DNA of 64,000 nucleotides from Streptomyces sp. XD-27. GTDB lineage: Bacteria > Actinomycetota > Actinomycetes > Streptomycetales > Streptomycetaceae. Both the position numbers and the translations under genes were made by a program. The stretch is taken from the NCBI RefSeq assembly GCF_030553055.1, contig NZ_CP130713.1, positions 1,488,001 to 1,552,000 of the forward strand, read 5' to 3'. The notes under the pieces are model-generated. The model saw nothing but the letters and a program-made list of their open reading frames with translations. It was not told the DNA's origin and did not search any database. Shown one piece after another: positions 15,480-23,652 of the stretch (positions are counted from its first letter, which is position 1; each line of letters begins with the position of its first letter).

Positions 15480-16366
15480 GGCTGGTGTCCTCCTCTGTCG
15501 AGTGGGTGCACCGTCTCGGCGCGGTGCAGCTTGTCCGGGTTGCGCATGACGTAGAGGCCGGTGATCCGTCCGCCCAGGATCTCGAAGGCGAGCAGCCAGT
15601 CGAGTTCACCGCCGGTGAGGCAGCGGGCCGCGGGCATGCCGTTGTAGGTGGCGTGCTCGATGCGGGTCGCCGCGGTGAGGCTGGTGCGGGCCACGCCGAG
15701 GACGAACCGGGCGACGTCGGCGCGGCCGGTGATCGGGCGACGGGCGGCGACCGCTTTCCCGCCGCCGTCGGAGATCTGTACGACATCGGGCGCCAGCAGG
15801 TCCATCAGCGCCTGGACCGCGCCGGTCGCGGCCGCGTTCAGGAACCGCTGGACGATCTCCTGGGTGGCGTCGGAACCGGGCTCGAAGCGGCGGCGCCGCG
15901 CGTGGACGTGCCGGCGTGCGCGGTGGGCGATCTGCCGGACGGTGACCTCGGTCTTCCCGATCGAGGCGGCGATCTCGCCGTGGGTGTAGCCGAACACCTC
16001 GTGCAGCACGAACACCGCGCGTTCGGTCGGGTTCAGCGTCTCCAGGACCAGCATCACGGCCATCGACACGGACTCGGCCAGGATCGCGTCGTCGCTCACC
16101 TCGGGTGCGGTGCGGATCAGCTCGGGCAGCCACGTGCCGACGTACTCCTCGCGCCGCGCCCTGACCGCCCGCAGGTGATTGAGGGCCTGCCGGGTCACCA
16201 CGCGGACCAGGTAGGCGCGCGGATGCTCGACCGCGGCCGGATCGACCGCGCGCCACCGCAGGTAGCTCTCCTGCAGCACGTCCTCGGCGTCGGTGGCGCT
16301 GCCCAGCATCTCGTAGGCGATGGTGAACAGCAGCGGACGGTGCTCGGTGAATGCGTCCTCAGCCAT
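15467..16366 (-). CDS. sigJ: ECF41-type RNA polymerase sigma factor (SigJ-like)
   Basis: 299 residues from ATG 16366 (an AGG-rich site upstream). Region 2 at about 5-70 (TIAYEMLGSATDAEDVLQES), region 4 at about 115-170 (LNPTERAVFVLHEVFGYTHG, then TEVTVRQIAHRARRHV), and a C-terminal SnoaL-like domain (about 180-295) that in ECF41 sigmas replaces an anti-sigma factor and controls activity. The SnoaL linker motif NPDKL appears at the end (MRNPDKLHRAE). Such factors usually control a neighbouring gene; the SRPBCC gene overlaps here instead of the common carboxymuconolactone decarboxylase. Confidence 0.9.
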   Translation of the reverse strand: MAEDAFTEHRPLLFTIAYEMLGSATDAEDVLQESYLRWRAVDPAAVEHPRAYLVRVVTRQALNHLRAVRARREEYVGTWLPELIRTAPEVSDDAILAESVSMAVMLVLETLNPTERAVFVLHEVFGYTHGEIAASIGKTEVTVRQIAHRARRHVHARRRRFEPGSDATQEIVQRFLNAAATGAVQALMDLLAPDVVQISDGGGKAVAARRPITGRADVARFVLGVARTSLTAATRIEHATYNGMPAARCLTGGELDWLLAFEILGGRITGLYVMRNPDKLHRAETVHPLDRGGHQPWKP

Positions 16367-16459
16367 GGCCGGCCCCTTTCCTCGGACGCCCATCGAGACA
16401 CCGCGCACCGGCGAACCGTGACAGCCCGCGACCGTGATTCACTTCACAACGCCGTCAGC

Positions 16460-16492
16460 GCCGTCAGCGCCGGTCCCGCCGGCGCTGACGGC
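16460..16492. terminator. Terminator downstream of ohrR
   Basis: A 14-bp perfect stem (16460-16473 with 16479-16492) and a 5-nt loop lie just past the ohrR stop codon (16513, minus strand). The sigma-factor gene lies beyond, transcribed the same way, so the hairpin separates the two units. Confidence 0.75.
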
Positions 16493-16512
16493 GGCGTCGC
16501 TCCAGGGCGGCG

Positions 16513-17004
16513 TCACTCCAAAGCAGAGTCGAGCGCCTGGGTGAGCCGGTGCAGCCGGGTCCGCAGGTCGGTCAGGTCACGCGGGTCCAGGCCGCTGGCG
16601 GCGATGACCTTGCGCGGCACGGCCTCGGCGTCCGCCCTGAGCGCCGCGCCCTCCGCGGTCAGCCGGACGTTCACCGAGCGCTCGTCATGGGCACTGCGCT
16701 CCCGCTGCACCAGTCCGGCCGCCTCCATGCGCTTGAGCAGCGGGGAGAGGGTCCCGGAGTCCAGCCGCAGATACTCGCCCAGCTGCTTGACCGGCATCTC
16801 GCCGTGCTCCCACAGCACGAGCATCGCCAGGTACTGCGGGTAGGTGAGCCGGGTCTCACGGAGGACCTGGCGGTACACGCCGCCGAAGGCACGCGAGGCG
16901 GCGTGCAGCGCGAAGCAGATCTGCAGGTCGAGGCGGAGCAGGTCCTGCTCCTCGGATACGGCCGGGTGGTGTGCCGGGTCGGTGGTGTCGGGGTGGCGTG
17001 CCAT
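16513..17004 (-). CDS. ohrR: Organic hydroperoxide-sensing MarR regulator OhrR
   Basis: 163 residues. The N-terminal LDLQICFALHAASRAF carries the reactive Cys30 that OhrR oxidises with organic peroxides; the winged helix is LTYPQYLAMLVLWEHGEMPV through DERSVNVRLTAEG. Reduced OhrR represses, oxidised OhrR releases DNA. It is divergent from ohr, with an inverted repeat between the starts (17025-17047). Cytoplasmic dimer. One of the better-supported function calls in the window. Confidence 0.93.
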   Translation of the reverse strand: MARHPDTTDPAHHPAVSEEQDLLRLDLQICFALHAASRAFGGVYRQVLRETRLTYPQYLAMLVLWEHGEMPVKQLGEYLRLDSGTLSPLLKRMEAAGLVQRERSAHDERSVNVRLTAEGAALRADAEAVPRKVIAASGLDPRDLTDLRTRLHRLTQALDSALE

Positions 17005-17024
17005 GCCCCAGCGTACCTTTTAAT

Positions 17025-17047
17025 TGCGCACAACTGAGTTGTGCACT
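17025..17047. promoter_or_regulatory. OhrR operator candidate
   Basis: TGCGCACAAC (17025-17034) and GTTGTGCACT (17038-17047) form an imperfect inverted repeat around TGA, with GCACAAC matching perfectly. It sits 21 bp upstream of the ohrR ATG and 102 bp upstream of the ohr ATG, so a dimer could control both. Confidence 0.75.
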
Positions 17048-17148
17048 ACCGTTCAGGGTGTCGCGTGACGGGCACGCAGCACGACACCCGTCGCGCACCA
17101 CAAACCCGCAGCACACACGCATCACGCACCACAAAGGGGAATGACTTC

Positions 17149-17559
17149 ATGGACGCGCTGTACACCGCGGTGGCGACGGCCAACGGCCGCGAGGGACGGG
17201 CCGTGAGCTCCGACGGCCAGCTGGACCTGCCGCTGGCCCCGCCGCCGGCCCTCGGCGGCAACGGCCAGGGCACCAACCCGGAACAGCTCTTCGCCGCCGG
17301 TTACGCCGCCTGCTTCGCCGGGGCACTCGGCGTCGTCGGCCGCCAGGCGAAGATCGACACCAAGGACGCGTCGGTCACCGCCGAGGTCGGCATCGGCAAG
17401 GACGAGTCCGGCTTCGGAATCACGGTGACGCTCCGCGTCGAGCTGCCGGAGTCCCTGCAGGGCGAGACCGGGCGCGCCCTGGTCGAGCAGGCCCACCAGG
17501 TGTGCCCGTACTCCAAGGCGACCCGCGGCAACATCCCGGTGGAGCTCGTCGTCGAGTAG
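17149..17559 (+). CDS. ohr: Organic hydroperoxide resistance protein Ohr
   Basis: 136 residues from ATG 17149, preceded by AAAGGGGA 8 nt upstream. The two active-site cysteines of the OsmC/Ohr family are present: Cys55 in GYAACFAGAL and Cys119 in HQVCPYSKATRGN. The protein reduces organic peroxides to alcohols, with thiol recycling (lipoylated partners in other bacteria). It is controlled by the divergent ohrR. Family and role firm. Confidence 0.95.
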   Translation: MDALYTAVATANGREGRAVSSDGQLDLPLAPPPALGGNGQGTNPEQLFAAGYAACFAGALGVVGRQAKIDTKDASVTAEVGIGKDESGFGITVTLRVELPESLQGETGRALVEQAHQVCPYSKATRGNIPVELVVE

Positions 17560-17592
17560 CCGGACGGCCGGATCGCCTCCGCCCGCGACAGT

Positions 17593-17621
17593 CCCCGCCT
17601 CCGCCCCCGCAGGAGGCGGGG
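17593..17621. terminator. Terminator downstream of ohr
   Basis: CCCCGCCTCC pairs with GGAGGCGGGG around a 9-nt loop, 34 nt after the ohr stop codon. It may also serve the convergent VOC gene (stop 17719). Confidence 0.75.
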
Positions 17622-17718
17622 CTCGCGTGTCGGCGGCCTCGGGTCAGGTCAGCATGCCGTCGGCCGCGGGCGGTTCCTCGCGCGGCGGGCACGTTGAGCA
17701 GTACCCCGGTCCGCTCGC

Positions 17719-18129
17719 TCAGTGGCGGACCAGGCAGAAGGGGTGCCCCGCCGGGTCCGCGTAGACGCGCCAGGGCTGCTCATCGGCGCCGTCACCGCCA
17801 TCGGCGCCGTCAGCACCCTCACCGCCGTCCAGTGGCGTCGCGCCCAAGGCCAGCACCTGCTCGTGCGCTCGATCCAGGTCCGGAACGCCGAAGTCGAGAT
17901 GGAACTGCTGAGGGCGGGCCGGGTCCGGCCAGCGCGGTGGGCGGTAGTCCGCTGCCCGCTGGAAGGCCAGCACGAGGCCGGACGGCGCGTGCAGCGTGGC
18001 CCAGTCGTCGTCGAGGGACCACCGCCGATCCGGCTGGTTGACGGTGCCGCCGAGCAGCGACCCGTAGAACTCGGCGAGCCGCACCGGGTCGGGGCAGTCC
18101 AGCACCACGCACTGCAGTTCAGCGATCAT
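17719..18129 (-). CDS. VOC-family (glyoxalase/bleomycin-resistance-like) protein
   Basis: 136 residues starting MIAELQCVVLDCPDPVRLAE, one betaalphabetabetabeta module followed by DFGVPDLDRAHEQVLALGAT and ending ADPAGHPFCLVRH. These are metal-dependent or binding proteins with diverse substrates. An Asp/Gly/Ala-rich loop (GADGADGGDGADE) is inserted in the second half, not seen in typical members. Stands 58 nt downstream of imuB-like on the same strand. Ligand unknown. Confidence 0.85.
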   Translation of the reverse strand: MIAELQCVVLDCPDPVRLAEFYGSLLGGTVNQPDRRWSLDDDWATLHAPSGLVLAFQRAADYRPPRWPDPARPQQFHLDFGVPDLDRAHEQVLALGATPLDGGEGADGADGGDGADEQPWRVYADPAGHPFCLVRH

Positions 18130-18187
18130 GGCCAGATGGTAGAGCCGTCGGGGAGCCGTCGGTACGGGGCCGGGAGCCGGAGCCGGG

Positions 18188-19762
18188 TCACGCCGCGTCC
18201 AGGAACGACGCGGGCCGCACCGCGCCCGCGCCGAAGCGGGCCCGCGCGCGGTCGGCGGCGGCCTCGGCGCGGTGGGCCTTGTCGTCCTCCGGGTCGAACG
18301 TCAGCTGGTGCGCGGCGAGTCCGGCGTCCATGAGGCCCTCGGCCCGCAGCGCCACGGACCGTACCCGCGCCCGTTCCAGAGCGAGCCCCGCGTGCAGCGC
18401 GTACGCGGCGGCGGTCAGTGCCGGGGTGTGCGCGGTCGGTTCGGGGAGGGTCCGGGAGCGCGTGGTCGAGGAGCGGTCCGCGTAGCGGACGGTGAGGGTG
18501 AGGGTGCGGGCCACCTGGCCGCTCGTACGCAGCCGTACGCCGAGGCCGTCGGCGAGGGTGAGCAGCGCGCGGCGCCTGCGGCCGGGGTCCAGCTCGTCGT
18601 GGCCGAAGCGGTGTTCGGCGGCCATGGCGCGGGCGGAGGCGTTCGGGGTGACCGGCGCCGGGTCGGTCCCGTGCGCCCGCTCGTGGACCCGCCGCCCGGC
18701 CGCCGCGCCCAGGATGCGCTGGAGGGTGGCCAGCGGGGCCGCCGCGATCCGGTCGACGCTGTCCAGCCCGTACGCGCACAGGGCCCTGGCGGTCGCCGGT
18801 CCCACGCCGGGCAGCGCGGCCGCGGGCTTGTCCGCGAGGAAGGCGGCGACCGCCTCCGGAGTACCGGGAACGGTGCGGACCGCACCGGGCCCACCGCCCT
18901 CCTCCAGGTGCGCGACGGCGGCCATCCTGGCGAGCAGCGGGTTGGCGGCGACTCCCACGGTGCAGTCGACGCCGTACCGGGCCAGGGCCCGGACCCGTAC
19001 GATTTCCGCCAGCCCGGCCGCGTCCCGGCCGAAGTAGCGCAGCGCGCCCCGGACATCGGCCAGCGCGGCGTCGGGCGGCAGCGCCTCGACCACGGGGGTC
19101 AGTTCGGCGAGCAGGCCGAGCAGCCCCTCGTAGATGTCCGCACCGGGCTCGGCGCCGTCGGCGGAATGGAAGCGCACATACAGCACGCCCGGCTCATCCC
19201 GTCTCGCGCCCCGCGCCGTGGCCTGTCCAGTGGCCTGACTCATGGCCCGACCCGCGCCCAGTCCCGCGCCCTGTCCAGTGACCCGACCTGCGTCCCGCCC
19301 CGGGGCCCGCCCTGCGGCCCGTCCGGCACCTCGTCCCGCGGCCCGGGCCACGTCCGCCGGAGTCGCCCCGCGCCCCGGAGCCCCGGCGGCCTCCGCTGCC
19401 GGGGCCGTACGGACCGCGGTTCGGCCGCGTACCGGCAGCCGCGCCCCCGGGCCGTCGCCCGTACTCCGTGGTGCGCCGGACGGCTTGGGCGTGACGCCGA
19501 CCGCCCGCAGCCCGCGGCCGCCGGCCGTCGTAGGGGGCGCCGGGGGCGGACCCGCCGTGACGCCGGCGGCCGAGGCGGCGGACGCGTTCCGACCGCGCGC
19601 GACCGCCGCGACCGCCGCCGGGGCCGCCGAGATCACCGGGTCCGCCGGAGCCACAGGAGCCATCGGGCCCGCCAGGTCCCCCCGCGCGGCATACCCGGCC
19701 GCCGCCGTGGACCGCGGCCGGTCGGACGGCGGGTGGGGTACGTGAGCTGGTCGGCGCGTCAT
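18188..19762 (-). CDS. ImuB-like Y-family polymerase homologue, catalytically degenerate
   Basis: 524 residues. Residues 1-190 are low-complexity Arg/Gly/Ala/Pro sequence. From about 192 the Y-family fold begins (PGVLYVRFHSADG), but the first catalytic Asp is replaced (Arg) and the SIDE motif region reads PPDAALADV, lacking the Glu. Only about 35 residues separate the two motifs, versus about 100 in Dpo4, so much of the fingers appears missing. HhH region (LPGVGPATARALCAYG) and little-finger follow; AHQLTFDPED near the C-terminus resembles a beta-clamp motif. ATG 19762 overlaps the dnaE2 stop by ATGA. Likely a non-catalytic partner of DnaE2. Confidence 0.82.
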   Translation of the reverse strand: MTRRPAHVPHPPSDRPRSTAAAGYAARGDLAGPMAPVAPADPVISAAPAAVAAVARGRNASAASAAGVTAGPPPAPPTTAGGRGLRAVGVTPKPSGAPRSTGDGPGARLPVRGRTAVRTAPAAEAAGAPGRGATPADVARAAGRGAGRAAGRAPGRDAGRVTGQGAGLGAGRAMSQATGQATARGARRDEPGVLYVRFHSADGAEPGADIYEGLLGLLAELTPVVEALPPDAALADVRGALRYFGRDAAGLAEIVRVRALARYGVDCTVGVAANPLLARMAAVAHLEEGGGPGAVRTVPGTPEAVAAFLADKPAAALPGVGPATARALCAYGLDSVDRIAAAPLATLQRILGAAAGRRVHERAHGTDPAPVTPNASARAMAAEHRFGHDELDPGRRRRALLTLADGLGVRLRTSGQVARTLTLTVRYADRSSTTRSRTLPEPTAHTPALTAAAYALHAGLALERARVRSVALRAEGLMDAGLAAHQLTFDPEDDKAHRAEAAADRARARFGAGAVRPASFLDAA

Positions 19763-22700
19763 CGTCCCGCGCTCCCCGGGCTGGAGTGCCACAACTTGCG
19801 CCCCGTGGCCGCGCCTTCGCCTGCGGGGCGCAGGTCGGCCCAAGGGTGCATCTCGTAGCCGGTGGGCAGGTGGATGCGCCGCGCCGTGTCCGCGGGGGCC
19901 TCCTCCTCGCCGGGAGCCTCGCCGGGAGCCTCGCCGGGGGCGGCGTCCCGGCCTTCGGACGGCGGCGCGGACGCCCCTGCGGGAGCCGCCGCCGCCAGCC
20001 GTGCGGCGACCGCCTCCAGGCCGCCGGTGCGCCGCAGTTCGGCCAGTTCCGCGAGGTTCCACGCGGCCGAGCCGACAACGCTGAGGCTGCGCGGGCCGCG
20101 CCGCTGGACCACGCCCCGTACGAGCAGCAGCCAGGAGTGGAAGACGGTGTACGCGCACGTCGCGTGGCTGTCGTCGAAGAACGCGAGGTCGACCAGGCCG
20201 GTGCCGTCGTCGAGGGTGACGAAGATGACGCGGCGCCCGGAGCGGATCGGGGGCGTCTGGGTGGCGGCCTTGGCCCCGGCGACCAGGACGGTCTCGCCGT
20301 GCCGGGCCACCCGCAGCCGCTTCGCCGGGACCACGCCCAGCTCCTCCATGAACGCGCGGTGATCCCCCATCAGGTGCCGTGAGACGTCCATGCCGAGGAC
20401 GCCGAGCTCGGCGTCGAGGCGTTCGGCCGCGTCGAGGTCCGGGAGCCCGGCGGGCGCGGCCGGGCCGGTCTCGGTGAGCGGCAGCTGACCGCCGTGAGCC
20501 CCGCCGCCGCGCGAGGAGGCCCGGCGGTGCAGTTCGGCGATGTGCAGCAGCAGGTCGCGGCGGTTCGCGCCGAAGCCGTCCAGCGCGCCGACCTCCGCGA
20601 GCCGTTCGGCGACCGGCCGCCCCGGACGGGCCCGCAGCCACAGGTCCTGGAGCGAGGAGTACGGCCGTCCCGCGGCGATCCGCGCCGCTTCCGCCTCACT
20701 GATGCCCCGTACGTCGCACAGCGCCATCCGGAGCCCCACACTTCCCCGGTCACTGCCTCCCTCGCCGCCTTGCCCGCTGCCGCCTCCCCCTTCGCCACCC
20801 TTACCGGACATCAGTTCGATTCGATAGGCCGTGTCGGACCGGTTCACGTCCAACGGCAGGATCGGCACCCCCTGCCGCCGCGCGTCCGCCAGCAGCAGCC
20901 GCTTGGGGTACATCCCGGGGTCATGGGTGAGCAACCCGGCGTAGAAGGCCGCCGGATGATGCGCTTTCAGCCAGGCCGACTGGTACGTGGGCACGGCGAA
21001 CGCGACCGCGTGCGCCTTGCAGAAACCGTAGGAGCCGAACGCCTCGACGATCTCCCAGGTGCGCGCCAGCACCTCCGGGCTGTAGCCGCGCCGCGCCGCC
21101 TCCGCGTGGAACCAGGCCCGGACCCGGCCCTGCCGCGCGGGGTCCGACAGCGCGCGCCGCCCCTCGTCCGCGAGGTCCCGCCCGCAGCCGGTCATGATCG
21201 AGAGGATCTCGATGATCTGCTCGTGGAAGACGACGACGCCGTAGGTCTCGCGCAGTGCCTCCTCCAGGTCCGGGTGCGGGTAGTGGGGCCGGGTGCGGCC
21301 GTGCCGGGCGGCGATGAAGGGCCGCACCATGTCGGCGGCGACCGGTCCCGGCCGGAACAGCGAGATGTCGACCACGAGGTCGTGGAAGGTCGCGGGCTGG
21401 AGCCGGCCGATCAGATCGCGCTGGCCGGGCGACTCGATCTGGAAGCAGCCCAGCGTCTCGGTGGAGCGGATCAGCCGGTACGTGGCCTCGTCGCCGGGCG
21501 GCACCTGCGCCGGATCGTCCAGGTCCAGCGGCCGCCCGGTGACGCGTTCGACCTCCCGCGCCGCGTGGGCCATCGCGGACTGCATCCGCACCCCGAGCAC
21601 GTCGAGCTTGAGCAGCCCGAGGTCCTCGACGTCGTCCTTGTCGAACTGCGACATCGGGAAGCCCTCGCCGCTGGTCGGCACGATGGGCGTGCGGGCCAGC
21701 AGCCCGGCGTCCGACAGCAGGACGCCGCACGGGTGCATGGCGACACCGCGCGGCAGGGCGTCGAGCGCCTCCACCAGCTCCCAGAGGGCGCCGTAACGTT
21801 TCTGCGCGGCCGTGGCCTCCCGTACCTCCCGCAGTTCGGGCAGCTCCGCGATGGCCGCGCGCGCGTCCCGGGCCCGGATGTGCGGGAAGGACTTGGCGAG
21901 CCGGTCCACCTCGGCCGGATCCATGCCGAGGGCCGCGCCCACGTCCCGTACCGCGTGCCGCACCCGGTAGGTCTCGGGCATCGCGACGGTCGCGACGCGC
22001 GCCGCGCCGAAGCGGTCGAAGATCGCGCGGTAGACGTCGAGGCGGCGGGCGGACTCCACGTCGATGTCGATGTCGGGCAGCGCCTGCCGCCGCACCGACA
22101 GGAAGCGCTCCATCAGCAGCCCGTGCTCGACCGGGTCGGCGTGGGCGATGCCGAGCAGGTGGTTGACCATGGAGCCGGCGCCGGAGCCCCGCGCGGTGAC
22201 CCGGATGCCCAGGGCGCGGGTGTCGTCGACGACCTGGGCGACGGTGAGGAAGTACGTGGCGTAGCCGAGCCGTTCGATGGTGCGCAGCTCGTCCTCCAGC
22301 CGCCGCCAGCGCCGCTCGTCGCGGTCGTAAGCGCGCAGCACCATGGCGGCGGCGCAGCGGGAGCGCAGCACGCGCATCGCGGTCCGGTGCCCGGCGCCGA
22401 CCAGGTGCGGTTCGGGGAAGTGGACGCTGCCGAGCCCCAGGTCGTCCTCGGGGTCGACCCGGCAGGCGGCGGCGGTGTCCTGGGTCTGCTCCAGCAGCCG
22501 GTGCGCGGCGGCGCGGCGGAATCCGGCCGCCTCGGCGACGCGCTCGGCGGTCCGCGCCATGTCGGCGGGGCCCTTGAGCCAGCCCTCGCCGCTGTCGAGC
22601 GCGCCGGGGGTGCGGAAGTCGATGGGGACGAGCCGGCGGGCGGCGTCCAGGACGTCGGCGACCGGGCCCTGGCCGGGGTCGGCGTAGCGGACGGCGTTGC

Positions 22701-23451
22701 TGAGGACGGCCCGTACGCCCTGGTCGGCGGCGAAGCCGACGGTACGGGCGGCCAGCCGCAGCGAACCGGGGCCGGTGCCGGTCCGCCCGTGCCAGAAGGC
22801 CTCCAGCCGCAGCGCGTCACCGAACAGTTCGCGCCAGGGCGCCAGCAGCCGCTCGGCCCGGTCCGGACGCCCGGCGGCGAGGGCCCGGCCCACGTCGGAG
22901 TCCGGGCCGAGCAGCACGGTCAGCGGGGCGAGCGCGCCGGACGCCGCGCTTTCGAGGTCCTCCCAGCGCAGCAGGGGGCGCTCGTCGTGGTGGGCGGGGG
23001 CGGGGCCGGCCCGGTGCGCGTCGGCGGACCAGCGCGAGGGGTCGGCAGGCCGCGTGTGGGACCCGGTGTCCAGGTACGCGTGGGCGGCGGAGACCAGTCC
23101 GCACAGCGCCGCCCAGGCGGGCGCGCCGTCGCGGGCGAGGAAGACCGCACGGGGGGTGGACTCGTCGATGAACGCCCCGCCGCGCACGGGGGTGCGCCGC
23201 CGGGAGCCGCCGTCCGGGCCGCCGGTCCGCCGCGGTTCCCGTACCGCCAGGTCCACGCCGAACAGTGGCCGGATCCCGGCCTCGGCGGCGGCCCTGGCGA
23301 ACCGCACGGCCCCGGCGAGGCTGTCGCGATCGGTCAGGGCGAGCGCGTCCATGTCGCGTTCGGCGGCGCGCCGCGCCAACCGCTCCGGGTGGGCGGCTCC
23401 GTACCGCATGGAGAACCCGGACGCGGTGTGCAGATGCGTGAAGCCTGGCAT
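19759..23451 (-). CDS. dnaE2: Error-prone DNA polymerase III alpha subunit DnaE2
   Basis: 1,230 residues from ATG 23451 (AGGAGG, 5-nt gap; GTG 23475 lacks a suitable site). The PHP domain begins MPGFTHLHTASGFSMRYG; the polymerase domain contains LPDIDIDVESARRLD, the PDIDIDFE-type catalytic motif; an OB-fold (PPIRSGRRVIFVTLDDGTGL) lies near the end. It lacks the replicative DnaE1 layout and is adjacent to an ImuB-like gene, the mutasome arrangement of SOS-induced translesion synthesis. The C-terminal APGEAPGEAPGEEE tail is species-variable. An SOS-box-like site lies 74 nt upstream. Confidence 0.93.
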   Translation of the reverse strand: MPGFTHLHTASGFSMRYGAAHPERLARRAAERDMDALALTDRDSLAGAVRFARAAAEAGIRPLFGVDLAVREPRRTGGPDGGSRRRTPVRGGAFIDESTPRAVFLARDGAPAWAALCGLVSAAHAYLDTGSHTRPADPSRWSADAHRAGPAPAHHDERPLLRWEDLESAASGALAPLTVLLGPDSDVGRALAAGRPDRAERLLAPWRELFGDALRLEAFWHGRTGTGPGSLRLAARTVGFAADQGVRAVLSNAVRYADPGQGPVADVLDAARRLVPIDFRTPGALDSGEGWLKGPADMARTAERVAEAAGFRRAAAHRLLEQTQDTAAACRVDPEDDLGLGSVHFPEPHLVGAGHRTAMRVLRSRCAAAMVLRAYDRDERRWRRLEDELRTIERLGYATYFLTVAQVVDDTRALGIRVTARGSGAGSMVNHLLGIAHADPVEHGLLMERFLSVRRQALPDIDIDVESARRLDVYRAIFDRFGAARVATVAMPETYRVRHAVRDVGAALGMDPAEVDRLAKSFPHIRARDARAAIAELPELREVREATAAQKRYGALWELVEALDALPRGVAMHPCGVLLSDAGLLARTPIVPTSGEGFPMSQFDKDDVEDLGLLKLDVLGVRMQSAMAHAAREVERVTGRPLDLDDPAQVPPGDEATYRLIRSTETLGCFQIESPGQRDLIGRLQPATFHDLVVDISLFRPGPVAADMVRPFIAARHGRTRPHYPHPDLEEALRETYGVVVFHEQIIEILSIMTGCGRDLADEGRRALSDPARQGRVRAWFHAEAARRGYSPEVLARTWEIVEAFGSYGFCKAHAVAFAVPTYQSAWLKAHHPAAFYAGLLTHDPGMYPKRLLLADARRQGVPILPLDVNRSDTAYRIELMSGKGGEGGGGSGQGGEGGSDRGSVGLRMALCDVRGISEAEAARIAAGRPYSSLQDLWLRARPGRPVAERLAEVGALDGFGANRRDLLLHIAELHRRASSRGGGAHGGQLPLTETGPAAPAGLPDLDAAERLDAELGVLGMDVSRHLMGDHRAFMEELGVVPAKRLRVARHGETVLVAGAKAATQTPPIRSGRRVIFVTLDDGTGLVDLAFFDDSHATCAYTVFHSWLLLVRGVVQRRGPRSLSVVGSAAWNLAELAELRRTGGLEAVAARLAAAAPAGASAPPSEGRDAAPGEAPGEAPGEEEAPADTARRIHLPTGYEMHPWADLRPAGEGAATGRKLWHSSPGSAGR

Positions 23452-23524
23452 CCGCACCTCCTGCTCCTCACTCACCCCCTGACCAGCCTGCCTCTATCCC
23501 CTCCCCAACACCATAGACCACTTT

Positions 23525-23540
23525 TCGAACGTTCGTGCGA
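23525..23540. promoter_or_regulatory. LexA SOS-box-like site upstream of dnaE2
   Basis: TCGAAC-GTTC-GTGCGA matches the actinobacterial SOS box TCGAAC-N4-GTTCGA at 11 of 12 defined positions. It lies 74 nt upstream of the dnaE2 start. dnaE2 cassettes in mycobacteria are LexA-controlled, so SOS induction is expected here; binding is not shown by sequence alone. Confidence 0.7.
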
Positions 23541-23652
23541 TACGCGGGCGGGGGGACGGGACGGCATCGGGTGACGCCCGTCGCCTGTTCAGCCCGCACC
23601 TGAACGGCCCGCGCCGCCTGCGGGGGCCTGTTCGGGCCGCACACCATGGCGT

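Noticed and set aside
20494..23574. 1,026-codon plus-strand frame opposite dnaE2
   Set aside because: Compositionally an antisense shadow with no domain, while dnaE2 shows all family motifs.
23590..23640. Hairpin-like GC words upstream of the DUF3533-type gene as a terminator
   Set aside because: Stems were short and interrupted, and both flanking genes start rather than end here.
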